Virus record (IMG/VR): IMGVR_UViG_3300042879_001583
Coordinates: 1-42,903 of that record
DNA length: 42,903 bases
From: a virus
Strand: one strand, 5' to 3'
Positions 16,621 through 23,067 of this stretch are shown here, in pieces. The translations under genes and the position numbers were made by a program. The notes under the pieces are model-generated. The model had not been told where the DNA came from, ran no database searches, and worked only from the letters and a program-made list of their open reading frames with translations. Position 1 is the stretch's first letter. Each line of letters begins with the position of its first letter.

Positions 16621-16769
16621 CACTTCTCATCTCCAAGAAACTTTGCCAGAGGGTCTCTTCTGGTCTTAGCGATTTCCACTGCTCTTTTGTAGAACATATT
16701 GTCTGTATTTCCAGACTGTTCGAAGGTCTCCTTGATCTTCACCCAGTTCTCATAGGTGTGCTGATCCAT
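16620..16769 (-). CDS. 49-aa protein, first gene of the talC-zwf-gnd-PTOX operon
   Basis: The protein begins MDQHTYENWVKIKETFEQSG and ends FLGDEK; it is soluble, charged and probably helical. It is the first gene after the promoter at 16796-16823, so the operon would start here. The stop overlaps the next ATG. I do not recognise a family. Confidence 0.72.
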   Translation of the reverse strand: MDQHTYENWVKIKETFEQSGNTDNMFYKRAVEIAKTRRDPLAKFLGDEK

Positions 16770-16795
16770 AGGGTTATGAATAAGTATACTACTAT

Positions 16796-16823
16796 ATAAT
16801 AGTTTTTCTTTTTACAGTGTCAA
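16796..16823 (-). promoter_or_regulatory. Sigma70-type promoter of the metabolic operon
   Basis: The minus strand has TTGACA (16818-16823) and TATTAT (16796-16801) separated by 16 bp, with an overlapping TTATAT at 18 bp. It precedes the 49-aa gene (ATG 16769) by about 27 nt and should drive the genes down to 12,089. Confidence 0.75.
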
Positions 16824-16885
16824 GTTATTGTGTTGATATCAAAAAAGTGTTTAAGAAAATCTTAAATTATGTAATATTTGTAACA

Positions 16886-16971
16886 AGGAAGATCAGGGAT
16901 TCGAACCCTGGAACGCTATTAACGTTAATAGTTTTCAAGACTATCGCCATCAACCACTCGGCCAATCTTCC
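16886..16971 (-). tRNA. tRNA-Ser(UGA)
   Basis: An 86-nt class II tRNA: acceptor GGAAGAT/ATCTTCC, anticodon loop CTTGAAA, a long variable arm formed by the palindromic TAACGTTA region, and T loop TTCGAAT. The discriminator position is U rather than the usual G. It stands alone with its own promoter. Confidence 0.93.
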
Positions 16972-16976
16972 ATTTG

Positions 16977-17011
16977 TGGTATAATATACTATATCTATTT
17001 AATTTTGTCAA
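16977..17011. promoter_or_regulatory. Overlapping divergent promoters between tRNA-Ser and the plus-strand pair
   Basis: Minus strand: TTGACA (17006-17011), 17 bp and TATATT (16983-16988), placed to transcribe tRNA-Ser. Plus strand: an extended -10, TGGTATAAT (16977-16985), without a good -35, placed to transcribe the 17012 gene with a leader of about 20 nt. The two -10 regions overlap, so the promoters may compete. Confidence 0.7.
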
Positions 17012-17620
17012 GTGCTTATAAAACCACCGTCAAAAAGAATTGAGTTTGAAAAACTTTTAAGAAATCTTGGGTATAAAGACAGATCACCTGTCTATTTCGA
17101 AGAGAAAGTAACCAAGCAAATTAACTATGTTTTGCCTAGTGGAAAAGCAATGGGGTTTTATAATACTATTATACCATATTACAATAAAAAGTCATATCTC
17201 TATACTGAATTTTATCAAAGCTATCACGAACCAAATATTAAAGAACGAATTTCATCACTTGCTGAAAACATTCTTTTTAGTGAAAAAACAAGAATCGGAG
17301 AAGTTTATTGGAAAGTTGTTTATACAAACGATCCCACAGAATTTACGTTGGAAGAACGAAGAGCAATTTTTGGATATTTTATCAAAGATGTAAAGAACTG
17401 GTTTACAAATGGATTTGTAAAGTTCGAACCAAGAGAAGGTGATATGCTAGTTTCCAATCCATACGGTCCAAAAATTAATAAAGGATTCACAAGCGAATCA
17501 ATGGATGAAGGAACAAAGCAAAGAGCATTGTGGAATAAAAGACTTGGATTTGGAGATCTCAAATCAGATGGTTTTTGTTATGCAAGATACGATCAAGATT
17601 TAAAATTGCGCCCACTATGA
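17012..17620 (+). CDS. Uncharacterised protein, first of a tandem paralogous pair
   Basis: This 202-aa protein begins at GTG 17012 (MLIKPPSKRIEFEKLLRNLG). It shares with the next gene the pattern RxxFExLIxxLGYKDRSP at the N-terminus and LGFGDLxxxGxxYAxxDxxLxLxP at the C-terminus, so the two are paralogues. No known fold or catalytic motif is recognised; YKDRSP and the repeated Phe/Gly pattern are the best landmarks. It is on the strand opposite to nearly everything nearby, under its own promoter, and ends with an ATGA overlap on its partner. Confidence 0.8.
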   Translation: MLIKPPSKRIEFEKLLRNLGYKDRSPVYFEEKVTKQINYVLPSGKAMGFYNTIIPYYNKKSYLYTEFYQSYHEPNIKERISSLAENILFSEKTRIGEVYWKVVYTNDPTEFTLEERRAIFGYFIKDVKNWFTNGFVKFEPREGDMLVSNPYGPKINKGFTSESMDEGTKQRALWNKRLGFGDLKSDGFCYARYDQDLKLRPL

Positions 17621-18237
17621 GCAAAATTTATCCACCAAAAGTAAGAAGAGATTTTGAAAGATTGATTATCAAACTTGGATATAAAGATCGGTCTCCTATT
17701 TGTTTAAAAACAAACAGAGAAACTACTAAGATTGCAAAAGAATGTTTTCCAATATCAATTAACTACATAGAATTTTTTGCTATTCATTATACAAATAAAA
17801 AAAGTTATGTTTATGAACAATATCTAATTGATAGAAAAATTTTATCTAAAAAAGATATCACTAAAAAATACAAATACTTATTAGATAAAATAAAATTTAG
17901 TGAGGGAAAAATAAGTGAAATTGGTTGGCAAATAATGTGGGATCGTCACCCATCAATGTTGACCAAAAATCAACATAAAAAAATTCTCTATAGGATCATT
18001 AGAGAATTAAAAGATATGAGAGATAATAGAAAATATTTTACTACAGCATATCCCAAACAAGTCCTTGTTAGTAAGCCTTGGGGAAATCAACTATACAATC
18101 CAATTGATTCTGAAGATGACTTGGATCTAGTAAGAAAAAGATCTTTAATGAATTCTAAATTTGGTTTTGGAAACTTAGACGAATACGGACACGAGTATGC
18201 AATATTTGATGATACTCTTTATCTAAATCCTATCTAA
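17617..18237 (+). CDS. Uncharacterised protein, second of a tandem paralogous pair
   Basis: The 206-aa protein (MSKIYPPKVRRDFERLIIKL) aligns by eye with the upstream gene at both ends and in the central SEGKISEIGWQIMWDRHPSM / SEKTRIGEVYWKVVYTNDPT region. It is lysine-rich with more AT-rich codons than its partner. The two probably arose by tandem duplication and then diverged. Its end overlaps the convergent zinc-ribbon gene by 8 nt. Function unknown; an early host-takeover or anti-defence role is only a guess. Confidence 0.8.
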   Translation: MSKIYPPKVRRDFERLIIKLGYKDRSPICLKTNRETTKIAKECFPISINYIEFFAIHYTNKKSYVYEQYLIDRKILSKKDITKKYKYLLDKIKFSEGKISEIGWQIMWDRHPSMLTKNQHKKILYRIIRELKDMRDNRKYFTTAYPKQVLVSKPWGNQLYNPIDSEDDLDLVRKRSLMNSKFGFGNLDEYGHEYAIFDDTLYLNPI

Positions 18238-18487
18238 TCTCAAAATCTAACTTTCTAACCTTACGTTGCCTTCTTGCTTCTTGATATGCAAGATCTTCGT
18301 TAGTCAGAACACCAGATTTTTCTTTTGCTTTTGTGGCATTTAACATCAATACTTGAGACAAATCGACCGCAGATATTACACCATTGCGAATAACTGCCAT
18401 ATTTGGACATCCACAAGACACTGTTTTTCCAGTAATGCCTTCCAACTCCTTACCACAGGAGCGGCATCTGATTCTTAAATTTTCCAT
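18230..18487 (-). CDS. Small zinc-ribbon protein
   Basis: The 85-aa protein starts MENLRIRCRSCGKELEGITG and then has VSCGCPN: CRSC near residues 8-11 and CGC near 29-31 are candidate zinc ligands of a treble-clef or ribbon type. The C-terminal half is helical, charged and basic (ARRQRKVRKLDF). It could bind nucleic acid or a host polymerase, but this is inference. It converges on the plus-strand pair with an 8-nt overlap and follows the Dps-like gene. Confidence 0.75.
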   Translation of the reverse strand: MENLRIRCRSCGKELEGITGKTVSCGCPNMAVIRNGVISAVDLSQVLMLNATKAKEKSGVLTNEDLAYQEARRQRKVRKLDFEIR

Positions 18488-18518
18488 TAATCATTACCTT
18501 AACAAAATCAATAATTGT

Positions 18519-19091
18519 TTATTGTGCTGGTTGTTCTTCTGCGGGAACTTCTTGCTCTACAGGTTGCGCTGGAACTTCATCGGTTTCCTCAACTTGAGGT
18601 ACTGCCTTTTCACTAAAAGATCTTAGCATCCAAACAAATTTACCGTGTGATTCCATTAAGTCCTGAAGAAGATTTGCAGTTGCTAACGTTCTTTGTGCCT
18701 CTGCTTCTTCAGCTGCTTCTGTCAATAACTCAATTAAAATTTGATTATCATTCAGAAGTTGCTTAATCATTTCAGTTCCTTTGGAAAGTGGTTTTCCTAA
18801 GGTTACCGACTTTAAACCATTTTCATCAGTAGAAACAATATTCGTCCCTTCACCAATAGTGGAAACTTCTACAATTCTACTAAGTGTTCCAACAGGGCGA
18901 ATATTCAGATATCTCATGTGTTCAGAGAGACGATCGATCTCCTCAAACATTGATTCGTATTGATTACCAAAAACTTCATGGAACTGATGAAAGTCAGGTC
19001 CTACAACGTTCCAATGGTAAACCCAAGTCTTGTGAAACAGAAGAAATAAATTCGCCTGAACATCACTTAGAAGTTTAAAAAGTCTTTCCAT
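18519..19091 (-). CDS. Dps/ferritin-like protein
   Basis: The 190-aa protein matches the Dps family: FHKTWVYHWNVVGPDFHQFH and FEEIDRLSEHMRYLNIRPVG contain the His, Asp and Glu residues of the intersubunit ferroxidase site, followed by a four-helix core up to about residue 160. The last ~30 residues are a Pro/Glu/Gln-rich tail (PAQPVEQEVPAEEQPAQ) that is unusual. It may sequester iron or peroxide or bind DNA. A TATAAATA late promoter lies 18 bp upstream of the ATG, so it is expressed late and may be packaged. Confidence 0.87.
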   Translation of the reverse strand: MERLFKLLSDVQANLFLLFHKTWVYHWNVVGPDFHQFHEVFGNQYESMFEEIDRLSEHMRYLNIRPVGTLSRIVEVSTIGEGTNIVSTDENGLKSVTLGKPLSKGTEMIKQLLNDNQILIELLTEAAEEAEAQRTLATANLLQDLMESHGKFVWMLRSFSEKAVPQVEETDEVPAQPVEQEVPAEEQPAQ

Positions 19092-19108
19092 TATACCAGT
19101 TTTTTAGG

Positions 19109-19116
19109 TATTTATA
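19109..19116 (-). promoter_or_regulatory. T4-type late promoter for the Dps-like gene
   Basis: The minus strand reads TATAAATA, identical to the T4 late promoter consensus, 18 bp upstream of the ATG at 19091 and just downstream of tRNA-Val. Confidence 0.8.
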
Positions 19117-19119
19117 AAG

Positions 19120-19191
19120 TGGGCGATGACGGATTCGAACCGCCGACCAATTGCGTGTAAAGCAACTGCGCTACCGCTGCGCTAATCGCCC
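19120..19191 (-). tRNA. tRNA-Val(UAC)
   Basis: A 72-nt cloverleaf: acceptor GGGCGAT/ATCGCCC, anticodon loop TTTACAC, T loop TTCGAAT, discriminator A; CCA is not encoded. It lies between the Dps-like gene and two small early genes. Confidence 0.94.
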
Positions 19192-19199
19192 ATAAAAAG

Positions 19200-19364
19200 T
19201 CAAAGTTGATTCATAAGATATTCAACTGTATTTGCCACATCATTCATAGCATCACGAAGATTTTCCCTTTGACCAGATTCTTGTTTAACGATTGGGCGAG
19301 AATCCTCAACAAGAGTCCAGCGCCATTGATTCATATCCTTACAGAACCAAAGATTAATTTTCAT
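19200..19364 (-). CDS. Uncharacterised 54-aa protein
   Basis: It begins MKINLWFCKDMNQWRWTLVE and ends with a helical segment (DAMNDVANTVEYLMNQL). The N-terminal half resembles a small beta-strand unit with several Trp residues. The start at 19364 overlaps the preceding gene by 11 nt. No family was recognised; the gene lies in the leader region before tRNA-Val. Confidence 0.7.
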   Translation of the reverse strand: MKINLWFCKDMNQWRWTLVEDSRPIVKQESGQRENLRDAMNDVANTVEYLMNQL

Positions 19365-19512
19365 TCTTAAAGTACTCCAGTTCTATCCAACGAAGAAGTG
19401 TATTATAAGCATAGATTGACGCTTCTGTACAATTATCTTCTTTGAGTCTTTGGATATAATACTCAAGTGCCTCAATGACCATTTCACGGTCTTTCTGGGA
19501 AATAAGAGACAT
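19354..19512 (-). CDS. Uncharacterised 52-aa protein
   Basis: It begins MSLISQKDREMVIEALEYYI and is predicted to be almost all helix, with many Glu, Arg and Tyr. GGAGG lies 5 nt before its ATG. It follows the composite terminator-promoter at 19534-19567 and overlaps the 54-aa gene. Function unknown. Confidence 0.72.
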   Translation of the reverse strand: MSLISQKDREMVIEALEYYIQRLKEDNCTEASIYAYNTLLRWIELEYFKNEN

Positions 19513-19533
19513 AAACCTCCTAACTCATTGATT

Positions 19534-19567
19534 ATGATACATTAAAAAGGGGGTTTTGTCAACCCCC
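19534..19567 (-). promoter_or_regulatory. Composite pstS terminator and downstream promoter
   Basis: On the minus strand a GGGGGTT/AACCCCC hairpin (19549-19567) followed by TTTTT terminates pstS. The hairpin apex carries TTGACA (19557-19562), and TATCAT lies exactly 17 bp further on (19534-19539), 22 nt upstream of the 52-aa gene. The same DNA appears to stop one transcript and start another. Confidence 0.72.
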
Positions 19568-19576
19568 CTCTATGTA

Positions 19577-20554
19577 TCACTTCTCACCCATACCGATTTG
19601 TTGCACCTTAATACGGGAACGATTCAGAATAGAACCAGAAAGAGGAACATAACCGAGATCATCAGCAATCGACTGAGCCTTAGAGCTCAGAGCGTAGTTC
19701 AGAGCATCACGAACAGCAGATGCCTTACCAGGAGCATAACCACTCTTATAAGCAATAATCCAGGTCAGAGTAGAGATAGGATAGGCACGAGCACCTGCGG
19801 GATTGGGGTCTTCGCCAGCAAGAGTCACAGGATCCAGTTTGATACCGTTCAGAGCGGCGGCACCAGTCACAGCAGAAGGTCCAACAAACTTACCTGCCTT
19901 GTTCTGAAGCACGGCAGCTTGGAGTTTGTTAGCACGAACAAATCCAGTATTCAGATAACCGATACCACCAGGAGTGTTGGAAAGAGTTCCAGCAACACCT
20001 TCATTACCTTTTGCACCGACTCCAACAGGCCAATTGATGGATTTACCAACACCAGCAGTCCAACCACCAAAAGCATCCAGAGAGTTGGTGAATGCATAGG
20101 TAGTTCCAGAACCGTCTGAACGATGAACAACTCTGATAGAACCAGCAGCACAACCAACTTGCTTCCAGTCCTTGATACGACCTGCAAAAATATCAACAGT
20201 TTGCTTCTGAGTCAGTTTCAGTTTGCAACCAGGTTTGTTATAAGCAACAGCAATCGTTCCACCCACCATAGGAATCTGAACAACACCACGCTTTACTTTT
20301 GCTGCTTCTTTTGCTTTGATGGGTTCGTCGCTTGCTCCGAAGTCAACTGTGCCCGCAACAAATTGACGAATACCAGCACCAGAACCAACGGACTGATAAT
20401 TAACCCTGTCCCCAGTAGTTCGTGCATAATCTTGGAACCATCGTTGATAAATTGGTGCAGGGAAGGTAGCACCAGCACCATTGAGAATAGGTCCAGCAAG
20501 TGCAGTGGTAGGAGCAAGAGCAAGACCGAGTGTAGCAATGTGTTTGAGTTTCAT
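19577..20554 (-). CDS. pstS: Periplasmic phosphate-binding protein PstS
   Basis: The 325-aa protein has a signal peptide (MKLKHIATLGLALAPTTALA) and then GPILNGAGATFPAPIYQRWF, VNYQSVGSGAGIRQFVAGTV, VDFGASDEPI and HRSDGSGTTYAFTNSL, the phosphate-binding loops of PstS. It binds phosphate in the periplasm and hands it to the host PstCAB transporter. Pho-box-like repeats and a TACAAT -10 lie upstream, so host PhoB/SphR may induce it during phosphate starvation. pstS is known in cyanophages. A porin gene lies upstream. Confidence 0.96.
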   Translation of the reverse strand: MKLKHIATLGLALAPTTALAGPILNGAGATFPAPIYQRWFQDYARTTGDRVNYQSVGSGAGIRQFVAGTVDFGASDEPIKAKEAAKVKRGVVQIPMVGGTIAVAYNKPGCKLKLTQKQTVDIFAGRIKDWKQVGCAAGSIRVVHRSDGSGTTYAFTNSLDAFGGWTAGVGKSINWPVGVGAKGNEGVAGTLSNTPGGIGYLNTGFVRANKLQAAVLQNKAGKFVGPSAVTGAAALNGIKLDPVTLAGEDPNPAGARAYPISTLTWIIAYKSGYAPGKASAVRDALNYALSSKAQSIADDLGYVPLSGSILNRSRIKVQQIGMGEK

Positions 20555-20576
20555 AAAAATTAAAAACTTCTTTGTA

Positions 20577-20609
20577 ATTGTACTCGATTAAGTTTAAGAG
20601 AAAGTTAAA
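20577..20609 (-). promoter_or_regulatory. Pho box and -10 upstream of pstS
   Basis: On the minus strand TTTAACTT (20602-20609) and CTTAAACT (20591-20598) are separated by 3 nt, matching the cyanobacterial Pho box layout of two PyTTAAPyPy(T/A) octamers (8/8 and 7/8 positions). Eight bases later comes TACAAT (20577-20582), a -10. No good -35 is present, as expected for an activator-dependent promoter. Confidence 0.72.
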
Positions 20610-20620
20610 TGTCACCAAAC

Positions 20621-20648
20621 ACCAAAAAACCTCCCCGAAAGGAGGTTT
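20621..20648 (-). terminator. Intrinsic terminator of the porin gene
   Basis: On the minus strand AAACCTCC (20641-20648) pairs with GGAGGTTT (20627-20634) around a 6-nt loop, followed by more Ts. It lies about 20 nt after the porin stop. Confidence 0.85.
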
Positions 20649-20666
20649 AGAGGTATCAGGATATTA

Positions 20667-22145
20667 TCAGAACCTGAAACTGGTCTGAATCACACCACCG
20701 TAGTTAGAAGATGCGTTCTTAAATGCCTGATTATTGGAGACATAGAAGATTGCAGGGGTGATGCTGATGTTATCACTAACCTTGTAACGATAGAAGGCTT
20801 CCCACATCAGAGCATCCTTACTCAGGGTAGGTGCATTGCCAGGTTGACCGATGGCGAAACCAGAGGCATTACCCTTAGCAAACACATCGCTCCACTGAAC
20901 GCCTGCCATCCAAGTCTGAGAGTTGGTTGCAGCATTAGGAGTTGCAGGACCACTCACATAGTTCCAACCATAAGCAGCACTCACAGAAGGAATAATACCA
21001 GAGGTCTTAGGTTGCCAGTAAGCATTCAGAGCATAACCGTTGGAGGTTTGGTTAGCGGCAAGAGTACCAGCATTACCAGCAACACCATTAAAGGTACGAA
21101 CGCGAGTGCCTTCAGTACCATTACGATAACCAAATGCGATACCGTACTGAGGAGCACGATAACCGAACTGTGCCAGAGTATTCAGAGCACCAGAGGCATC
21201 AAATTCACCTTTGGTAGAATCAGAACCGTTCTGAGCAACATAGTTCAGGTTAGCAACGAAACCTTTCTTACCTGCTTGTGCCCACTGAGCACCGAAACCA
21301 GAACCAGTTGCCTTGTTGTAGACACCAGGAGCACCAGCAACAGCAAAGAAGTCAAGAACATCCGACTTATAAGCAGTAGGAATCCATGCCATCTCAGTGT
21401 TCCGAACCAGAGCACCAGCAGTCAGGGTTACGCCCTTAGCAAGTGCTGGGAAACTGTAGTACAGACGATCAAGATTGACTTGGTTCGCATAAGATTCTGC
21501 CTTATCCAGTTTGAACAGAGAAGAGGAAGAACCGAAAGGTTGCGAAGAGAAGTTACCAGAACGCAGACGAGTGCGAAGCAGGTCCTTACCAGTGAACGAA
21601 GTGTCAAAATTCAGACGAAGATCGTAGTTAAATGCAGTGTTGCCAACGTTAGAATTGTTAGCAAGACGAGCACCTTCTACGCCACCAAGAACAAAGGTTG
21701 CTTCACCCTTGAGTTTGGTTGTGGTAGAGAACTGAGTTGCCTGAAGTTGACCAACCTGAGTTTCCAGTTTAGCAACACGACCACGAATGACAGTGAGTTC
21801 ATTAGAGAACTCATTCATCAGACGAGAAAGTTCATCAGTAACTTCAGTTACACGATCAAGGCAAGCATTCAGAAGTGCTGCTGCCTCAAAACGGGTCATT
21901 GACTTACCACCACCATAGGTGCCATCTGGATAACCAGCAACACATCCATAACGCTCAACAAGATTATTGAGTGCCTGATATGCCCAATCAGTGGGCTTTA
22001 CATCAGACAATTGAGTGATACTCGAAACCTGCTCAGAAGAAGTGTATTGGTTGACTGCTGCCATATTAAGGTCTGCCGCATTCGCAGCAACAGGAGCAAC
22101 CATTCCCAGAGCAACAGGTGCAAGCATCAGTTGTTTGAGTTTCAT
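20667..22145 (-). CDS. Cyanobacterial-type outer-membrane porin (SLH plus OprB)
   Basis: The 492-aa protein has a signal peptide (ending ANA, ~24 aa), an SLH domain at about residues 40-98 (SDVKPTDWAYQALNNLVERY and MTRFEAAALLNACLDR), a coiled coil at about 100-135, and an OprB/Som-type barrel to the C-terminal Phe (VIQTSFRF). These are the major porins of cyanobacterial outer membranes; the SLH domain binds the peptidoglycan-linked polymer. It is clearly host-derived. In the phage it may keep or change nutrient uptake; beside pstS, phosphate entry is a fair guess. Confidence 0.92.
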   Translation of the reverse strand: MKLKQLMLAPVALGMVAPVAANAADLNMAAVNQYTSSEQVSSITQLSDVKPTDWAYQALNNLVERYGCVAGYPDGTYGGGKSMTRFEAAALLNACLDRVTEVTDELSRLMNEFSNELTVIRGRVAKLETQVGQLQATQFSTTTKLKGEATFVLGGVEGARLANNSNVGNTAFNYDLRLNFDTSFTGKDLLRTRLRSGNFSSQPFGSSSSLFKLDKAESYANQVNLDRLYYSFPALAKGVTLTAGALVRNTEMAWIPTAYKSDVLDFFAVAGAPGVYNKATGSGFGAQWAQAGKKGFVANLNYVAQNGSDSTKGEFDASGALNTLAQFGYRAPQYGIAFGYRNGTEGTRVRTFNGVAGNAGTLAANQTSNGYALNAYWQPKTSGIIPSVSAAYGWNYVSGPATPNAATNSQTWMAGVQWSDVFAKGNASGFAIGQPGNAPTLSKDALMWEAFYRYKVSDNISITPAIFYVSNNQAFKNASSNYGGVIQTSFRF

Positions 22146-22171
22146 AAAAATGTTTTATGTACTATAGGACA

Positions 22172-22264
22172 AATGAGGTTTTGTAGATAAAACCTCAGTA
22201 TTTAGAGAGTCTTAAGCAAATCTTAAGATGGAAGTATCTTACAGCACTTTTGGTCTTATGTCAA
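22172..22264 (-). promoter_or_regulatory. Regulatory region of the porin gene
   Basis: On the minus strand a TTGACA-17-TAAGAT promoter (22236-22264) is followed by three octamers at an 11-bp period: CTTAAGAT (22220-22227), CTTAAGAC (22209-22216) and CTAAATAC (22198-22205), each separated by 3 nt as in Pho boxes. The third contains the late box CTAAATA. A 9-bp hairpin (TGAGGTTTT with AAAACCTCA) follows at about 22172-22195 in the leader. Early, host-regulated and late expression all look possible. Confidence 0.6.
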
Positions 22265-22281
22265 CTAAGATTTGGTTAAGA

Positions 22282-22353
22282 AGCGGATTAGGGGATTCGA
22301 ACCCCTGACGAACTGCTTGGAAGGCAGCCATTCTACCACTGAATTAAATCCGC
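22282..22353 (-). tRNA. tRNA-Gly(UCC)
   Basis: A 72-nt cloverleaf: acceptor GCGGATT/AATCCGC, anticodon loop CTTCCAA, T loop TTCGAAT, discriminator U. Last gene of the main tRNA array in the direction of transcription. Confidence 0.94.
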
Positions 22354-22461
22354 AATGGTGGGGATTTACCCAGCCTCAGGTTTCCCTTCACAGGCACGGA
22401 ACCCCACGCACTTCACTTCACACGGACATGAGAAGTATAAGACATAATAAAAATTATGTCA
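22354..22461 (-). other. Spacer in the tRNA array
   Basis: No gene is seen. It contains short complementary stretches such as GGTGGGG with CCCCAC, so it may fold after tRNA processing. Confidence 0.4.
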
Positions 22462-22533
22462 AGCCCCCGACAAGATTCGAACTTGCGACCAGCGGTTTAC
22501 AAAACCGCTGCTCTACCACTGAGCTACAGAGGC
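22462..22533 (-). tRNA. tRNA-Thr(UGU)
   Basis: A 72-nt cloverleaf: acceptor GCCTCTG/CGGGGGC with two G-U pairs, anticodon loop TTTGTAA, T loop TTCGAAT. A tRNA-Thr(GGU) is also present in the array. Confidence 0.92.
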
Positions 22534-22659
22534 AAATGAGTAGTGAGTGCCCACCACTCGCGGAAGACACTCTCCGCAACTAGCGGGGGTGATCAAATCC
22601 CCGACCTAAGAAATCTTAGGATTTAGTAAGGAAGACCCGAATATTTCCAGACCTTCCGA
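22534..22659 (-). other. Structured spacer in the tRNA array
   Basis: No ORF of note. It holds consecutive inverted repeats: GCGGA/TCCGC, GGGG/CCCC and a near-perfect CCTAAGA-AA-TCTTAGG hairpin. These could be processing signals or a small stable RNA. Confidence 0.4.
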
Positions 22660-22732
22660 CTGGGGCGGCAGGGATCGAACCTGCGACCTAGATGTTAACA
22701 GCATCCCGCTACTACCGCTGAGCTACACCCCA
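22660..22732 (-). tRNA. tRNA-Asn(GUU)
   Basis: A 73-nt cloverleaf: acceptor TGGGGTG/CGCCCCA, anticodon loop CTGTTAA, T loop TTCGATC, discriminator G as in bacterial tRNA-Asn. Confidence 0.93.
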
Positions 22733-22797
22733 ATATTTGTTTTTATGTGTAAGGGAAAGGAGAGCTCTTGGACGGAACCGCAGGATCACTTTCCCAG

Positions 22798-22868
22798 TGG
22801 AGAATAGCAGAATCGAACTGCTAATAAGTGCTTGCAAAGCACCCGTTATACCGTTTAACTAATTCCCC
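22798..22868 (-). tRNA. tRNA-Ala(UGC)
   Basis: A 71-nt cloverleaf: acceptor GGGGAAT/ATTCTCC with the alanine identity pair G3-U70, anticodon loop TTTGCAA, T loop TTCGATT and a 4-nt variable loop. The palindromic anticodon region could be misread as Cys on the other strand. Confidence 0.92.
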
Positions 22869-22875
22869 AAATTGG

Positions 22876-22947
22876 AGGCGGGGGGTGGAGTTGAACCACC
22901 TACCTGAAGCTTATGAGACTTCTGTGCAACCATTACACTTCCCCACG
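22876..22947 (-). tRNA. tRNA with CAU anticodon (Met type, initiator-like acceptor)
   Basis: A 72-nt cloverleaf with encoded CCA at 22873-22875: acceptor CGTGGGG/CCCCGCC leaving a C1-C72 mismatch, anticodon loop CTCATAA, T loop TTCAACT. An unpaired 1-72 position is the hallmark of bacterial initiator tRNA, but the three G-C pairs of the initiator anticodon stem are absent. Elongator Met or lysidine-Ile remain possible. Confidence 0.82.
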
Positions 22948-23067
22948 ATGAAGGGTTAAGTGTGATACACCTCATCAGGATGTAACAGGGACTCAACCTC
23001 CAACAATTTATATATTAAGGTATTTCCAAGAGTTTGTCAATACCTTTGAACCAGTTTAAAAAGTGTC
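22948..23067 (-). other. Spacer between tRNA-Met and the HNH gene
   Basis: No gene. A hairpin AAGGTATT/AATACCTT (about 23019-23048) lies just downstream of the HNH stop on the minus strand and may protect the mRNA end or weakly terminate. Confidence 0.45.

Noticed and set aside
20844-21902. Long plus-strand ORF (352 aa) opposite the porin gene
   Set aside because: It is the antisense frame of a strong, recognisable porin gene, with no promoter or ribosome site and a Ser/Thr/Arg-rich translation typical of shadow frames.
22272-22583. Plus-strand ORFs running through tRNA genes (also 23651-23836, 25060-25493)
   Set aside because: Phrases like GFEP...TTEL are the usual translation of antisense tRNA sequence and not proteins.
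22798-22868. Reading the anticodon of this tRNA as GCA (Cys)
   Set aside because: That needs the plus strand; the T arm, D arm and acceptor are only correct on the minus strand, which gives UGC and the G3-U70 alanine pair.
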